DNA of 64,000 nt from Candidatus Lachnoclostridium avicola (GTDB lineage: Bacteria > Bacillota > Clostridia > Lachnospirales > Lachnospiraceae), in NCBI GenBank assembly GCA_019114465.1, contig DXFM01000031.1, positions 1-64,000 of the forward strand, read 5' to 3'. Shown piece after piece: positions 25,893 through 34,377 of this stretch (positions are counted from its first letter, which is position 1; each line of letters opens with the position of its first letter). The translations under genes were made by a program, and so were the position numbers. The notes under the pieces were generated by a model. The model was not told where the DNA came from, made no database searches, and worked only from the letters and a program-made list of their open reading frames with translations.

Positions 25893-27506
25893 TTATTTGG
25901 CTCCCCGGTATTTGGTGGGGGAGACTCCGAACCGTTTTTTAAACACATAGCTGAAATAGTTCTGTTCCTGATATCCCACCTTCGCGGCGATGATATAGGT
26001 CTTGTCGTCCGTCTTGTTGAGCAGTTCCACCGCCCGGTTCAGCCGGACCTCCGTCAGGTAGGCGATGTAGGTCTGGCCCGTCTCCTTCTTAAACATGGTG
26101 GAAAAGTAGGCCGGGCTCATGTGGAGATACCGGCAGATCTTTTCCACAGAAAGCTCCGGATCGCTGTAGTTTTCCTCAATATACTGTTTGGCGGTGCGGA
26201 TCATGTTTTTGGCGGTGTTGTCCCGCTCCTGGCCCAGGGCGTCCCCGATGCGGCAGGCCACTCCCAGCAGCCACTGGTAAAAATCCTCCTGCCGGTCCAT
26301 CTGCCCCAGCACCTCAAAATAATCCCGGTCCGTACCCATGATCTCCGACAGATTCAGGTCATACTGCTGCACCAGCTGGATCACCGTGCTGGCCACGCTG
26401 AGAATGTAGGCCTGGTACTGGCGGATGTGGACCTTCTCGTCCATCCGGCCGGCGATTTTTTTCACCGCCGCCTCGATCTTTTCCCTGGGGCCGAACTTGA
26501 TAGCCGCCACCAGATCCGACTCCTCCTGCTGGTCAAACTGAAGCTTGCCCCGGTTCACCGGCTCCACGTCGTTGATGTAGATCACGCCCCCGCTGCCCAC
26601 AATGGCCCGGTAGCCCAGGGCGTCCAGGGCGGACTGATAGGAGCGGCCCATTTTGTCCAGGGAGGGGCAGCTGACCCCCACTCCCATGGTGACGGACACC
26701 TCCAGCACCTTCCGGCACTCCTTGCAGGAGTCGTTTAACAGCTCCACCAGCCCCGTCTGGGTGTTGCCCTCGTCAATGGCGGCGATGAGCACCATCTCTC
26801 TGGCGGAGTTAAAAAGCACGAACCGGCAGTAGGCCTTCAGCTTTTCCTCCAGCAGCTGCTTGACGGAGATGGGGATCAGTTCCCGCTCCTGATGGAGGGA
26901 GCTGGTGCCTGCCCCGTGTTCCTCCTCCGGCTCCACGTGGATGACAGCCACCACCCATTTCTCCGCCCCCGCAAGATCCAGCTCATATTCTTTCAGCTTC
27001 TCCTCAGCCGCTTCCGCGGTCAGGCCGCCGCCCACCAGGTTGTTCAGAAAATGCTCCCGCATCACCGGCAGGCTGGCCACATACCGCTCCCGCAGAAGAT
27101 CCACGTCCCGGCGCATCTCGATCTCCTCATCCAGATTTTTCCGGATTTTCTTCAGGATGGCCGTCATCTCCTCCACGTTCACCGGCTTTAAAATGTACTC
27201 CGTCACGTTCAGCTTAATCGCCCTCTGGGCGTACTCAAAGTCGTCGTACCCGGAAAAAATCACCACCTTAATGGACGGATGTCTCTGATGGATCTTCTCC
27301 GTCAGAGTCAGCCCGTCCATGTAGGGCATGCGGATATCCGTGACCACCACGTCCGGTTCCAGAGCCTCCAGCTTCTCCAGAGCCTCCTCCCCGTTTTCCG
27401 CGTCGCCCACCACCTCAAAGCCGGCGTCGGCCCAGTCTATTTTCTTTATAATGCTCTTGCGGACTTCTTCCTCGTCGTCCACCAGCATGATTTTATATAA
27501 CCCCAT
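25893..27506 (-). CDS. YesN-type response regulator with AraC DNA-binding domain
   Basis: 537 residues from the ATG at 27506 (AGAGG about ten bases upstream). The receiver domain (about 3-120) has the acidic pair in MLVDDEEE, the phospho-Asp in VVVTDIRMPYMDG and Lys in ILKPVN. A long middle domain follows. The C-terminal AraC double helix-turn-helix (about 435-535) ends FSYVFKKRFGVSPTKYR. It likely activates the mgl genes downstream. Only 38 bases separate its start from the cobS stop, so its promoter must lie near or inside cobS, or it is read through from the cobalamin operon. Confidence 0.93.
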   Translation of the reverse strand: MGLYKIMLVDDEEEVRKSIIKKIDWADAGFEVVGDAENGEEALEKLEALEPDVVVTDIRMPYMDGLTLTEKIHQRHPSIKVVIFSGYDDFEYAQRAIKLNVTEYILKPVNVEEMTAILKKIRKNLDEEIEMRRDVDLLRERYVASLPVMREHFLNNLVGGGLTAEAAEEKLKEYELDLAGAEKWVVAVIHVEPEEEHGAGTSSLHQERELIPISVKQLLEEKLKAYCRFVLFNSAREMVLIAAIDEGNTQTGLVELLNDSCKECRKVLEVSVTMGVGVSCPSLDKMGRSYQSALDALGYRAIVGSGGVIYINDVEPVNRGKLQFDQQEESDLVAAIKFGPREKIEAAVKKIAGRMDEKVHIRQYQAYILSVASTVIQLVQQYDLNLSEIMGTDRDYFEVLGQMDRQEDFYQWLLGVACRIGDALGQERDNTAKNMIRTAKQYIEENYSDPELSVEKICRYLHMSPAYFSTMFKKETGQTYIAYLTEVRLNRAVELLNKTDDKTYIIAAKVGYQEQNYFSYVFKKRFGVSPTKYRGAK

Positions 27507-27544
27507 GTTCAATCATCCTCTCCGATTTTTGGAAATTCCCGCCG

Positions 27545-28312
27545 TCAGATCCCCGCGGCAAACACCGCCGCTGCCGCCGCCAGCTGCCAGAGCTCCGCCC
27601 GCTGGAGGAAATACCCGGCCAGATCGCCGGTCATTCCCCCGAATTCCTTTAAGGCCATGCGCCGGTAGGCGGCAAACACCGCCGCCGCTGCCGCCCCGCA
27701 GGCGCAGGCGCAGAAAACTCCCCCGGCAGCCGCCGTCAGACACAGGGCGCCGGCAGCGTAAACGATCATAGTCCCCTGAACTGCCCGCTCCGCGGCCGTG
27801 CGGGAAAACGACGCCGCCAGTCCGTCCTTTTTCGCCTTCGGGAAGGTCACCACCGCCCATCCGGACAGAGCCCGGCTCAGAGTGAATATTCCCGCCGTCA
27901 CTCCCAGACGGTCCCCGGGAATCAGGCTGAAGGCAGCGGCAAAGCCCAGCAGGTACATGCCGCAGCGGATCACCGCAAAGGCCCCGGTGTGGGGGTCCTT
28001 TAAGATCTCCAGTTTTTTCTCCCGGTCCCCGTAGGAACATCTGGCGTCCGCCGTATCCAGATAGCCGTCCATGTGGATTCCCCCCGTAACCGCCAGGGGA
28101 ATGAGGACGCCGATGCAGACTCTGGCTGTCTCCGCCAGATCCAGCGCTTCCGCCGCCCGGCCGAAGAGAAGGTAAACGCCCCCGATCACCAGGCCGATAA
28201 GGGGGAAAAAGCAGAGGGCGTATTTCATCCCCTCATCGCTCCAGGAGACTCTGGGCATGGGAATCTTTGAGTACATGGAAAAGGCAATGGCAAAACTGCG
28301 CAGCCATCTCAT
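27545..28312 (-). CDS. cobS: Adenosylcobinamide-GDP ribazoletransferase (cobalamin synthase)
   Basis: 255 residues from the ATG at 28312, overlapping the cobU stop by 4 bases. A polytopic, Ala/Gly-rich membrane protein with the family motifs FFPLIGLVIGG (about 32-42) and GGIHMDGYLDTADA (about 77-90, acidic metal-binding region). It joins AdoCbi-GDP and alpha-ribazole in the last assembly step. It ends the cobalamin operon. Confidence 0.95.
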   Translation of the reverse strand: MRWLRSFAIAFSMYSKIPMPRVSWSDEGMKYALCFFPLIGLVIGGVYLLFGRAAEALDLAETARVCIGVLIPLAVTGGIHMDGYLDTADARCSYGDREKKLEILKDPHTGAFAVIRCGMYLLGFAAAFSLIPGDRLGVTAGIFTLSRALSGWAVVTFPKAKKDGLAASFSRTAAERAVQGTMIVYAAGALCLTAAAGGVFCACACGAAAAAVFAAYRRMALKEFGGMTGDLAGYFLQRAELWQLAAAAAVFAAGI

Positions 28313-28872
28313 CGCTCCCACCTCCCCCGGAAATCCTCCGTCTTGATCCGGACAGGAATGCCGAACACCACTTCCGTCACTTCCCCGGCCTCCCGCGCCA
28401 GCGCTTCATTTAACTGCCCCAGGACCTCCAGATAGTCCGTGGTGTCGGGATCGTAGGCCGTGCCGTCGGAGAAGATCTCGTTGGTGACCACCGTCACCTC
28501 CCCGGCCCGGTCTGCAATTCGCCGGATTCCGGCGAGAATTTCCTCCCTCGTCCCGGCTTTTCTCTCCTCCCGGCTCATCCCGGCCCGCTCTTCCCGGAAA
28601 AACTCGTTGGCCGTCAGGTTGGACAGGCACTCCAGGAGGACGGCGCTGCCCTCCTCCAGCTCCAGCCGGCCCAGATCCACCGGGCACTCCACGGTCTCAA
28701 AGCCTTTTCCCGCCCGCATCTGCCTGTGGCGGCCGATCCGGCTGCGGCACTCCTCATCCCAGGGGATCATGGTGGCGATGTAATATCTCTTTCTCTGTCC
28801 CAGGGACAACAGCTGGTCCTCCGCGTACCGGGATTTCCCGCTGCCGCTGCCCCCGGTGACCAGCCTAAGCAT
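28309..28872 (-). CDS. cobU: Adenosylcobinamide kinase / guanylyltransferase
   Basis: 187 residues, full length. P-loop GGSGSGKS (7-14), the RHRQMRAGKGFETVE region containing the His that carries GMP, LLECLSNLTANE, and VVTNEIFSDG followed by the V-F-G-I-P-V-R-I-K C-terminal part. It phosphorylates cobinamide and transfers GMP to it. It overlaps cobT by 8 bases and cobS by 4. Confidence 0.95.
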   Translation of the reverse strand: MLRLVTGGSGSGKSRYAEDQLLSLGQRKRYYIATMIPWDEECRSRIGRHRQMRAGKGFETVECPVDLGRLELEEGSAVLLECLSNLTANEFFREERAGMSREERKAGTREEILAGIRRIADRAGEVTVVTNEIFSDGTAYDPDTTDYLEVLGQLNEALAREAGEVTEVVFGIPVRIKTEDFRGRWER

Positions 28873-29923
28873 GGGAGAACTCCTGGTACTCCTCCAGGGA
28901 GTTTTCCTGAAAGGTGCTCATGCGGCTGTACACGTCGGCGGCCATCTGAAACAGGGGCAGGGCCGCCACAGCCCCGGTGCCCTCTCCCAGGCACATGCCC
29001 GCCCGGATCACCGGCGTCAGGCCCAGGGCGTTGAGCACCATCTCCCCCGCCGGCTCCGCCGACACGTGGGAGGCAAGCATAAAGTCCGCGCAGCCGGGAC
29101 AGAGGCGCTCCGCCGTCAGGGCTGCCACACCGGAGATAAATCCGTCCACCACCACGGGGATGCCGTACTGGACTCCTCCCAGAAACACTCCCGTCAGGCC
29201 GGCGATGTCCAGACCCCCCACCTTTTTCAGCACGTCCACCGGATCTTTCCAGTCCGGGCGGTGGAGGGAAATGGCCTTCTCAATCACCTGAATCTTCCGC
29301 TCCAGAGCCTCATCGCTTAAGCCGGCGCCACGGCCGGTGACCTCCTCCGCCCTCTTTCCCAGAAGGACGGCGGCCACCGCGCTGCTGGTGGTGGTGTTGC
29401 CGATGCCCATCTCTCCCGTGGCGATAATCCGGCAGTCCTGCTCCTTCAGCTGTCTCACCTGGTCGATTCCCACCTGAATAGCCGCTCTGGCTTCCGCCTC
29501 CGTCATGGCCTCTTCCCTGGCCAGATTTCTCGTGCCCGCCATGATCTTGCAGGAACGCAGGGGGTACTTGCGGCCGCAGTCCTCCAGACTGTCCGCCACT
29601 CCCACATCCACAGGCACCACCTGGGCCCCTGCACGCTCAGCCATAATGCACACGCTGGCGTTGCCTTTCGTAAAATTCCTGGTCACCGCCGCGGTCACCT
29701 CCCGGCCCGTCTGACTGACTCCCTCTTCCACCACGCCGTTGTCGGCGCACATAATCACCATCGCTTTCCGGTCCAGACAGATGTCCGGGCTGCCGGTCAT
29801 TCCGGCGATGCGGATAATGTCATCCTCCAGCACTCCCAGGCCGTGGAGGGGCTTCGCGATGTGATTCCAGCGGTATGACGCCGCCTCCATGGCCTTTTTA
29901 TCCAGCTCTCTCATGATTATCAT
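28865..29923 (-). CDS. cobT: Nicotinate-nucleotide:dimethylbenzimidazole phosphoribosyltransferase
   Basis: 352 residues from the ATG at 29923, which overlaps the cbiA stop (ATGA) and has AAAGGA upstream; an in-frame start ten codons earlier is inside cbiA. Motifs: CADNGVVEEGVSQTG, GEMGIGNTTTSSAVAA, and the catalytic Glu in CLGEGTGAVAALP. It makes alpha-ribazole phosphate from a lower-ligand base. No bza genes for the base are in the window. Confidence 0.94.
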   Translation of the reverse strand: MIIMRELDKKAMEAASYRWNHIAKPLHGLGVLEDDIIRIAGMTGSPDICLDRKAMVIMCADNGVVEEGVSQTGREVTAAVTRNFTKGNASVCIMAERAGAQVVPVDVGVADSLEDCGRKYPLRSCKIMAGTRNLAREEAMTEAEARAAIQVGIDQVRQLKEQDCRIIATGEMGIGNTTTSSAVAAVLLGKRAEEVTGRGAGLSDEALERKIQVIEKAISLHRPDWKDPVDVLKKVGGLDIAGLTGVFLGGVQYGIPVVVDGFISGVAALTAERLCPGCADFMLASHVSAEPAGEMVLNALGLTPVIRAGMCLGEGTGAVAALPLFQMAADVYSRMSTFQENSLEEYQEFSHA

Positions 29924-31299
29924 TTCAGATGTTCCTTTCTGAAAATTCTGCATTTTCTCAAAAATTCTTCCGGCACTGCCCGGTTGGACGGATAGTACAG
30001 GTGGGGAAAACCGGCGGTCACTCCCCCGGTCCTCTCCATGCAGGACCAGCTTCTTCCCCCCGCCGGCTTTACCGCCCGGCAGCAGGAGCCGTTCTCCGTA
30101 CAGTCCCAGTAGTGAAATTCATGTCCTTTCACCGGGCCCTCCTCCAGTCCCTGAAGCTCCAGATAGCCGAAACGGGTAAGCCGGCCCGCATTTTTGCAGG
30201 ATCCCGCCAGATGTCCGGACATGGCGTACATTCTCCCGTCCGTTCCCTCCAGCTCTTCTTTTAAATACATAAAGCCGCCGCACTCCGCCATCACCGGAAG
30301 GCCGCTTTCGGCCGCCCGCCTCACACTCTCCCGCATGGAACGGTTCTGTTCCAGACCGGCGGCGTAAATCTCCGGATATCCGCCGCCCAGCAGAAGGCCG
30401 CAGATCCCCTCCGGCAGCTCTTTGTCCCGCAGGGGGCTGAATTCCACGATTTCCGCTCCCAGCTCCTCCAAAAGGCGAAGATTTTCTTCATAATAAAAGC
30501 AGAACGCCTCGTCCCTGGCCACTGCCACCGGAACGGTCTCCCCGGAAAACGCCGGCCATTTCCCGCCGGCAGGTACGCAATTTTCGCCTGTATGTACGCA
30601 ACACGCGGACAAATCCCGGCACCCCGCCGCCAGTTCCAGCAGGCGGTCCAGATCCAGATGGCGCTCCATCTCCTCCGCCAGGCGGGTCAGGCTCTCCTCC
30701 AGCTCCTTCACCTCCCCCGGCATCACCAGACCTAAGTGGCGGCTCTCCAATCGGATATCCGGAAGTTTCGGCAGACAGCCTAAGAACGCCGCCCCCGTCT
30801 CCTCGATAGGGCCCCGCAGACGCTCCGCCATCATGGGACTGGTGCAGTTGACGATCACTCCCGCGATGGAGCTGTCCTTTCTGAATTCCAGAAATCCCTT
30901 CACCAGGGCGGCCAGGGAGAGACCTGCACCTCTGCCGTTTACCACCAGCACCGCCGGCGTCCCGGTGATGGAGGCGATGTGATAGGAACTGGCCTCCGCC
31001 GAATTTCCTCCCAGGCCGTCGTAGTAGCCCATCACTCCCTCTATCACCGTGATATCCCTATCCGCCGTCTCTTCCCCCACCCGGCGGCGGATCTCCTCCG
31101 GGGATGAGAAATAGGAATCCAGGTTGCCGCTGGCCACTCCCAATACCGAGCGGTGAAACATGGGGTCGATGTAGTCCGGCCCGCACTTGTAGGCCCGGCA
31201 GGAAAGTCCCCGCCTCTTAAGGGCCGTAAGCAGTCCGCAGGTGAGCAGGGTTTTCCCCGTCCCGCTCCCCGGCGCTCCTATGAGGATTCTTCCGCCCAT
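29920..31299 (-). CDS. cbiA: Cobyrinate a,c-diamide synthase
   Basis: 459 residues from the ATG at 31299 (GGGGAGGAG upstream), overlapping the end of cbiT by about 22 bases. The N-terminal dethiobiotin-synthetase-like ATPase domain carries GAPGSGTGKT. The C-terminal class I glutamine amidotransferase domain has LLGGGYPE and the nucleophile Cys in VMAECGGFMYL. It amidates two side chains of cobyrinate with glutamine. A linker of about 30 residues with several Cys (around the CCVHTGENC part) separates the domains. Confidence 0.93.
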   Translation of the reverse strand: MGGRILIGAPGSGTGKTLLTCGLLTALKRRGLSCRAYKCGPDYIDPMFHRSVLGVASGNLDSYFSSPEEIRRRVGEETADRDITVIEGVMGYYDGLGGNSAEASSYHIASITGTPAVLVVNGRGAGLSLAALVKGFLEFRKDSSIAGVIVNCTSPMMAERLRGPIEETGAAFLGCLPKLPDIRLESRHLGLVMPGEVKELEESLTRLAEEMERHLDLDRLLELAAGCRDLSACCVHTGENCVPAGGKWPAFSGETVPVAVARDEAFCFYYEENLRLLEELGAEIVEFSPLRDKELPEGICGLLLGGGYPEIYAAGLEQNRSMRESVRRAAESGLPVMAECGGFMYLKEELEGTDGRMYAMSGHLAGSCKNAGRLTRFGYLELQGLEEGPVKGHEFHYWDCTENGSCCRAVKPAGGRSWSCMERTGGVTAGFPHLYYPSNRAVPEEFLRKCRIFRKEHLK

Positions 31300-31859
31300 G
31301 GACACTCCTCCCCTCCAAATGAAATGATATACACCGGGTTCTGGCCCATCATCAGATGGTGGCTTCCCGCCGTCCGGCTCCTGGCCGTCTGCACGGATAC
31401 GATCTCCCCGGAAAGATCCCTTTTCTTCATATAAGAAAGGACCTCACCCAGGCTCTCCAGGGAGATCACGTTGATCACCACCCGGATCCCGGGATTTTTC
31501 TCCAGCAGGGCGTCCAGGATCGGCCCCATCTTCCCGGCGCTCCCGCCGATGAAGGCGTGGGTGGGAACGGGCAGGCCCTCAAAGGCGTCCGGGGCGGTTC
31601 CCGGCACCACCGTCACCCGGTCCGCCTGAAATTTCTCCCTGTTTTTCCGGATCAGCTCCAGGGCATCCTCCTCCTTCTCCACCGCAAATACCCGGCCGGC
31701 GCCAAGGAGAAAGGACGCCTCCACGGAAACGGAGCCGGTGCCGGCGCCGACGTCCCACAGGACAGAATCCGGCTTCAGCTCCAGCTTGGAGATGGACACG
31801 GCCCGCACCTCGCTTTTTGTCATGGGGACTCTGCCCCGGATAAACCATTCGTCTCTCAC
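31278..31859 (-). CDS. cbiT: Precorrin-6B/cobalt-precorrin C15 methyltransferase (decarboxylating)
   Basis: 193 residues from a GTG at 31859 that overlaps the upstream stop by 4 bases (GTGA). It begins with the family hallmark WFIRGRVPMTKSEVRA. The SAM-binding loop is DVGAGTGSVSVEAS. It methylates C15 and decarboxylates the acetate side chain at C12 of the corrin precursor, working with CbiE, which is encoded next door in fused form. Confidence 0.94.
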   Translation of the reverse strand: MRDEWFIRGRVPMTKSEVRAVSISKLELKPDSVLWDVGAGTGSVSVEASFLLGAGRVFAVEKEEDALELIRKNREKFQADRVTVVPGTAPDAFEGLPVPTHAFIGGSAGKMGPILDALLEKNPGIRVVINVISLESLGEVLSYMKKRDLSGEIVSVQTARSRTAGSHHLMMGQNPVYIISFGGEECPWAEESS

Positions 31860-33295
31860 TGAACGTCCTCCTCAATCCAAACCACTGCCAGGGAGGCAAA
31901 CTGTTCCTTTGCCAGTTCCTCCGGCCGGCCTGTGACCACCCGCTCTCTCCGGGAACCCAGATGCTCCCCCACGGACACGGTCACCGGAAGGCCTTCCAGC
32001 TCCCGGCAGATCTGCTCTGCCCGGCAGTCGCCTCCGGTGAGCACAAACACTTTTTTATGATTCTCTGCCAGCGCTCTCACGTCCTGCTGCCGGCCGTGGC
32101 GGCTGGCGATCGCCGCGTCCTCCCAGCTTTTTCCGAGAACAGAGGCCATGCGGGACAGGGAGGAGATCCCCGGAAGAATTCGGATTTCCCACTCCCGCTT
32201 TTTCCCCGCCTCCCGCAGAAAACCGGCGGTGCCGCTGTAAAATCCCGTATCCCCGGAAAACAGCACCGCCGCCCGGCGGCAGTCCGGATGGGCCTCCAGC
32301 CACTGAAGGACAGGGCCGGACAGGTACTCTCCCACCATCTCCGGCTGCCTGCCCCCGCCAAAGCGGGCAAATACCTCCTTCGCCCCCTCCAGCAGGCGGG
32401 GGGCGCCAAAGACAGCCTGACTGTCCAGCAGAGCCTTCACCGTCTCCACCGTCATGGTGTCCGCCGTTCCCATGCCGGCTCCCGCCAGCACAAGAAGACG
32501 GGGGGACGGAGCGGCCGCCTGGGGAGCCATCCCGTCCAGAATCTCCAGAGCCCGCTCCAGGCTGACTCCTTCCGTCTGGGCCGGCCGGCCCACCACGACC
32601 ACACCGGCCCCGGCGGCCTTCGCCGCCTCCAGCTTTTCCTCAAAGCCTCCCGCTTTCCCCGCCTCTTTCGTCACCAGCCAGGAGGCGGAAGCCATCCTCA
32701 GCATCGCCACGTTCATCTCCGCGGAAAAGGGGCCCTGAAGGGCAAAAATGTGGCTGCCGGGGAACCCTTTCTCCTCGCAGGCAGCCAGCACGGCGGAGGT
32801 GGGAAGGACCCGGGCATACACCCGCTCCCGGTAATCCTCCAGGGCGGTAAATGCTCCCAGCTCCTTGCTCCCGGTGGTCACCAGAATATTCCCCTCCCGG
32901 CCGGCCAGGAAATCCACCGCCTCCTTCACTGTCTCCACAGTGACTGTGGATTCCGCCTCCTCCCCGTTCTTCTCATCCTGGGGCGTTTCCGCCCGCAGCA
33001 CCCGCAGAAGGGGAATGTGATTGTCCCCGCAGACCTGGCGGATATTTTCCGTCACCAGGGCCGCGTAGGGGTGGGTGGCGTCCATCACCAGTCTGGGATG
33101 TTTCTGCCGGATCCAGGCTTCCATCTCCTCCCGGTCCATGGGACCTTTATGTACGTCCAGCCAGGGGCTTTCCGGCAGCAGGCCGGCGCCGTAGCCGGTG
33201 GCCACGCTCACCGCAACCGGGATCTTCCGCTTTTCGCAGTATTCTGCCAGAATTCTCCCCTCACTGGTTCCTCCGAATATGATAATCTCTGTCAC
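31856..33295 (-). CDS. cbiJE: Fused cobalt-precorrin-6A reductase (CbiJ) and C5 methyltransferase (CbiE)
   Basis: 479 residues from a GTG at 33295 (4-base GTGA overlap with cbiG). Residues 1 to about 250 are CbiJ/CobK: IIIFGGTSEGRILAEYC, MDATHPYAALVTENIRQVC, ITTGSKELGAF-like segment. A Pro/Ala linker (about 250-262) joins it to a CbiE domain: LLVLAGAGMGTADTMTVE, LFSGDTGFYSG, ILPGISSLSRM. Both activities are in the same anaerobic branch, so fusion is sensible and seen elsewhere in Clostridia. CbiT follows directly. Confidence 0.92.
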   Translation of the reverse strand: MTEIIIFGGTSEGRILAEYCEKRKIPVAVSVATGYGAGLLPESPWLDVHKGPMDREEMEAWIRQKHPRLVMDATHPYAALVTENIRQVCGDNHIPLLRVLRAETPQDEKNGEEAESTVTVETVKEAVDFLAGREGNILVTTGSKELGAFTALEDYRERVYARVLPTSAVLAACEEKGFPGSHIFALQGPFSAEMNVAMLRMASASWLVTKEAGKAGGFEEKLEAAKAAGAGVVVVGRPAQTEGVSLERALEILDGMAPQAAAPSPRLLVLAGAGMGTADTMTVETVKALLDSQAVFGAPRLLEGAKEVFARFGGGRQPEMVGEYLSGPVLQWLEAHPDCRRAAVLFSGDTGFYSGTAGFLREAGKKREWEIRILPGISSLSRMASVLGKSWEDAAIASRHGRQQDVRALAENHKKVFVLTGGDCRAEQICRELEGLPVTVSVGEHLGSRRERVVTGRPEELAKEQFASLAVVWIEEDVQ

Positions 33296-34377
33296 TTCTG
33301 CTCTCCTGTCTGTATCCTGATAAATTCTGCTGCCAGAGCGGTGGTGATTCCTCTCCCTTTCCGCTTTCCCGCCAGCAGAAATCCTCCGTTTTTTCTCTCC
33401 AGAACGGCCGCCATGGCCGCCCGCTCACAGACGCAGTCCACTCCCGCCGTCTGCCTCACAAACTCCGACGAGGAAAAGGAACCTGGAATCCGCTCCATTG
33501 CTTCCCTAGAAAAAGTGAGGAAGGGGACGTTCCACATCCGGGCCAGTTCCTTTAACCCCTCTTCCTCCTTTTTTAAATCCGCGCTGGCGATGGCCCGCAC
33601 TGCCCGGCGGTCCACTCCCCCTTCCTCTAAGGCGGCCAGAGCCTCCGCTTCCAGCTGACTGGCCGGAATTCCCCGCCGGCAGCCCATTCCCAGCACGACA
33701 GCTCTGGGGATCAGACGCAGCACCCGCTCGCTGCTCCGGCTGGACCAGGTGATCCACACCGCCAGCCTGTCCGGTTTCATCCGGCTCAAGTCCTCCCCCG
33801 TTCCCGCAAGCTTTACCCCGGCGGGCAGGTTTCCATCCACGGGAAAATCGCTGAACAGCTCCGCCGTCTCTCCCGCCAGCACCCCGGCGGACACCTGTTT
33901 TGCCAGCTCCCGGTCGCTGAGAACACAGCCGTTCTCCGCCCCCAGCACATCCACCGCAAAACGGCCGTTGATGTCCGTGGCGGTGGTGATCACAGGAACT
34001 GCGTCAAGGACGGCAGCCAGATCCGCGGCCAGGCGGTTGGCTCCCCCCACATGGCCGGACAGGAGGGGAATCACAAACCGGCCGCCCTCATCCACGGAGA
34101 GCACCGCCGGATCCCGCAGCTTATCCCGCACCCAGGGCGCAATGGCCCGCACCGCGATGCCGCAGGCTCCCACAAAGATCACCGCCTGACAGCTCCCGAA
34201 GGCCTGTTTCGTCCACTCTCCCAGGCTTTCCCGGAGAACCTTCAGGCCGTCCCCCTCTTCGGAGAATTTCTCCTGAATCCAGCCCTGACAGTCCCAGCCA
34301 GCCTGTGTCATAACTTCCGTAATCCGGCGGTTTAAGCGGCTTCCCCGGCCGGTAAAGCTGATCACCGCAGCCCTCAC
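33292..34377 (-). CDS. cbiG: Cobalt-precorrin-5A hydrolase
   Basis: 361 residues from a GTG at 34377 (GGGAGGTGGG upstream, GTGA overlap with cbiD). The frame is open far upstream, but that part is a Gly/Arg-rich shadow of cbiD. CbiG features: LLSGHVGGANRLAADLA in the middle domain and GMGCRRGIPASQLEAEAL in the C-terminal domain. It opens the lactone ring and releases acetaldehyde in the anaerobic pathway. Confidence 0.93.
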   Translation of the reverse strand: MRAAVISFTGRGSRLNRRITEVMTQAGWDCQGWIQEKFSEEGDGLKVLRESLGEWTKQAFGSCQAVIFVGACGIAVRAIAPWVRDKLRDPAVLSVDEGGRFVIPLLSGHVGGANRLAADLAAVLDAVPVITTATDINGRFAVDVLGAENGCVLSDRELAKQVSAGVLAGETAELFSDFPVDGNLPAGVKLAGTGEDLSRMKPDRLAVWITWSSRSSERVLRLIPRAVVLGMGCRRGIPASQLEAEALAALEEGGVDRRAVRAIASADLKKEEEGLKELARMWNVPFLTFSREAMERIPGSFSSSEFVRQTAGVDCVCERAAMAAVLERKNGGFLLAGKRKGRGITTALAAEFIRIQTGEQK

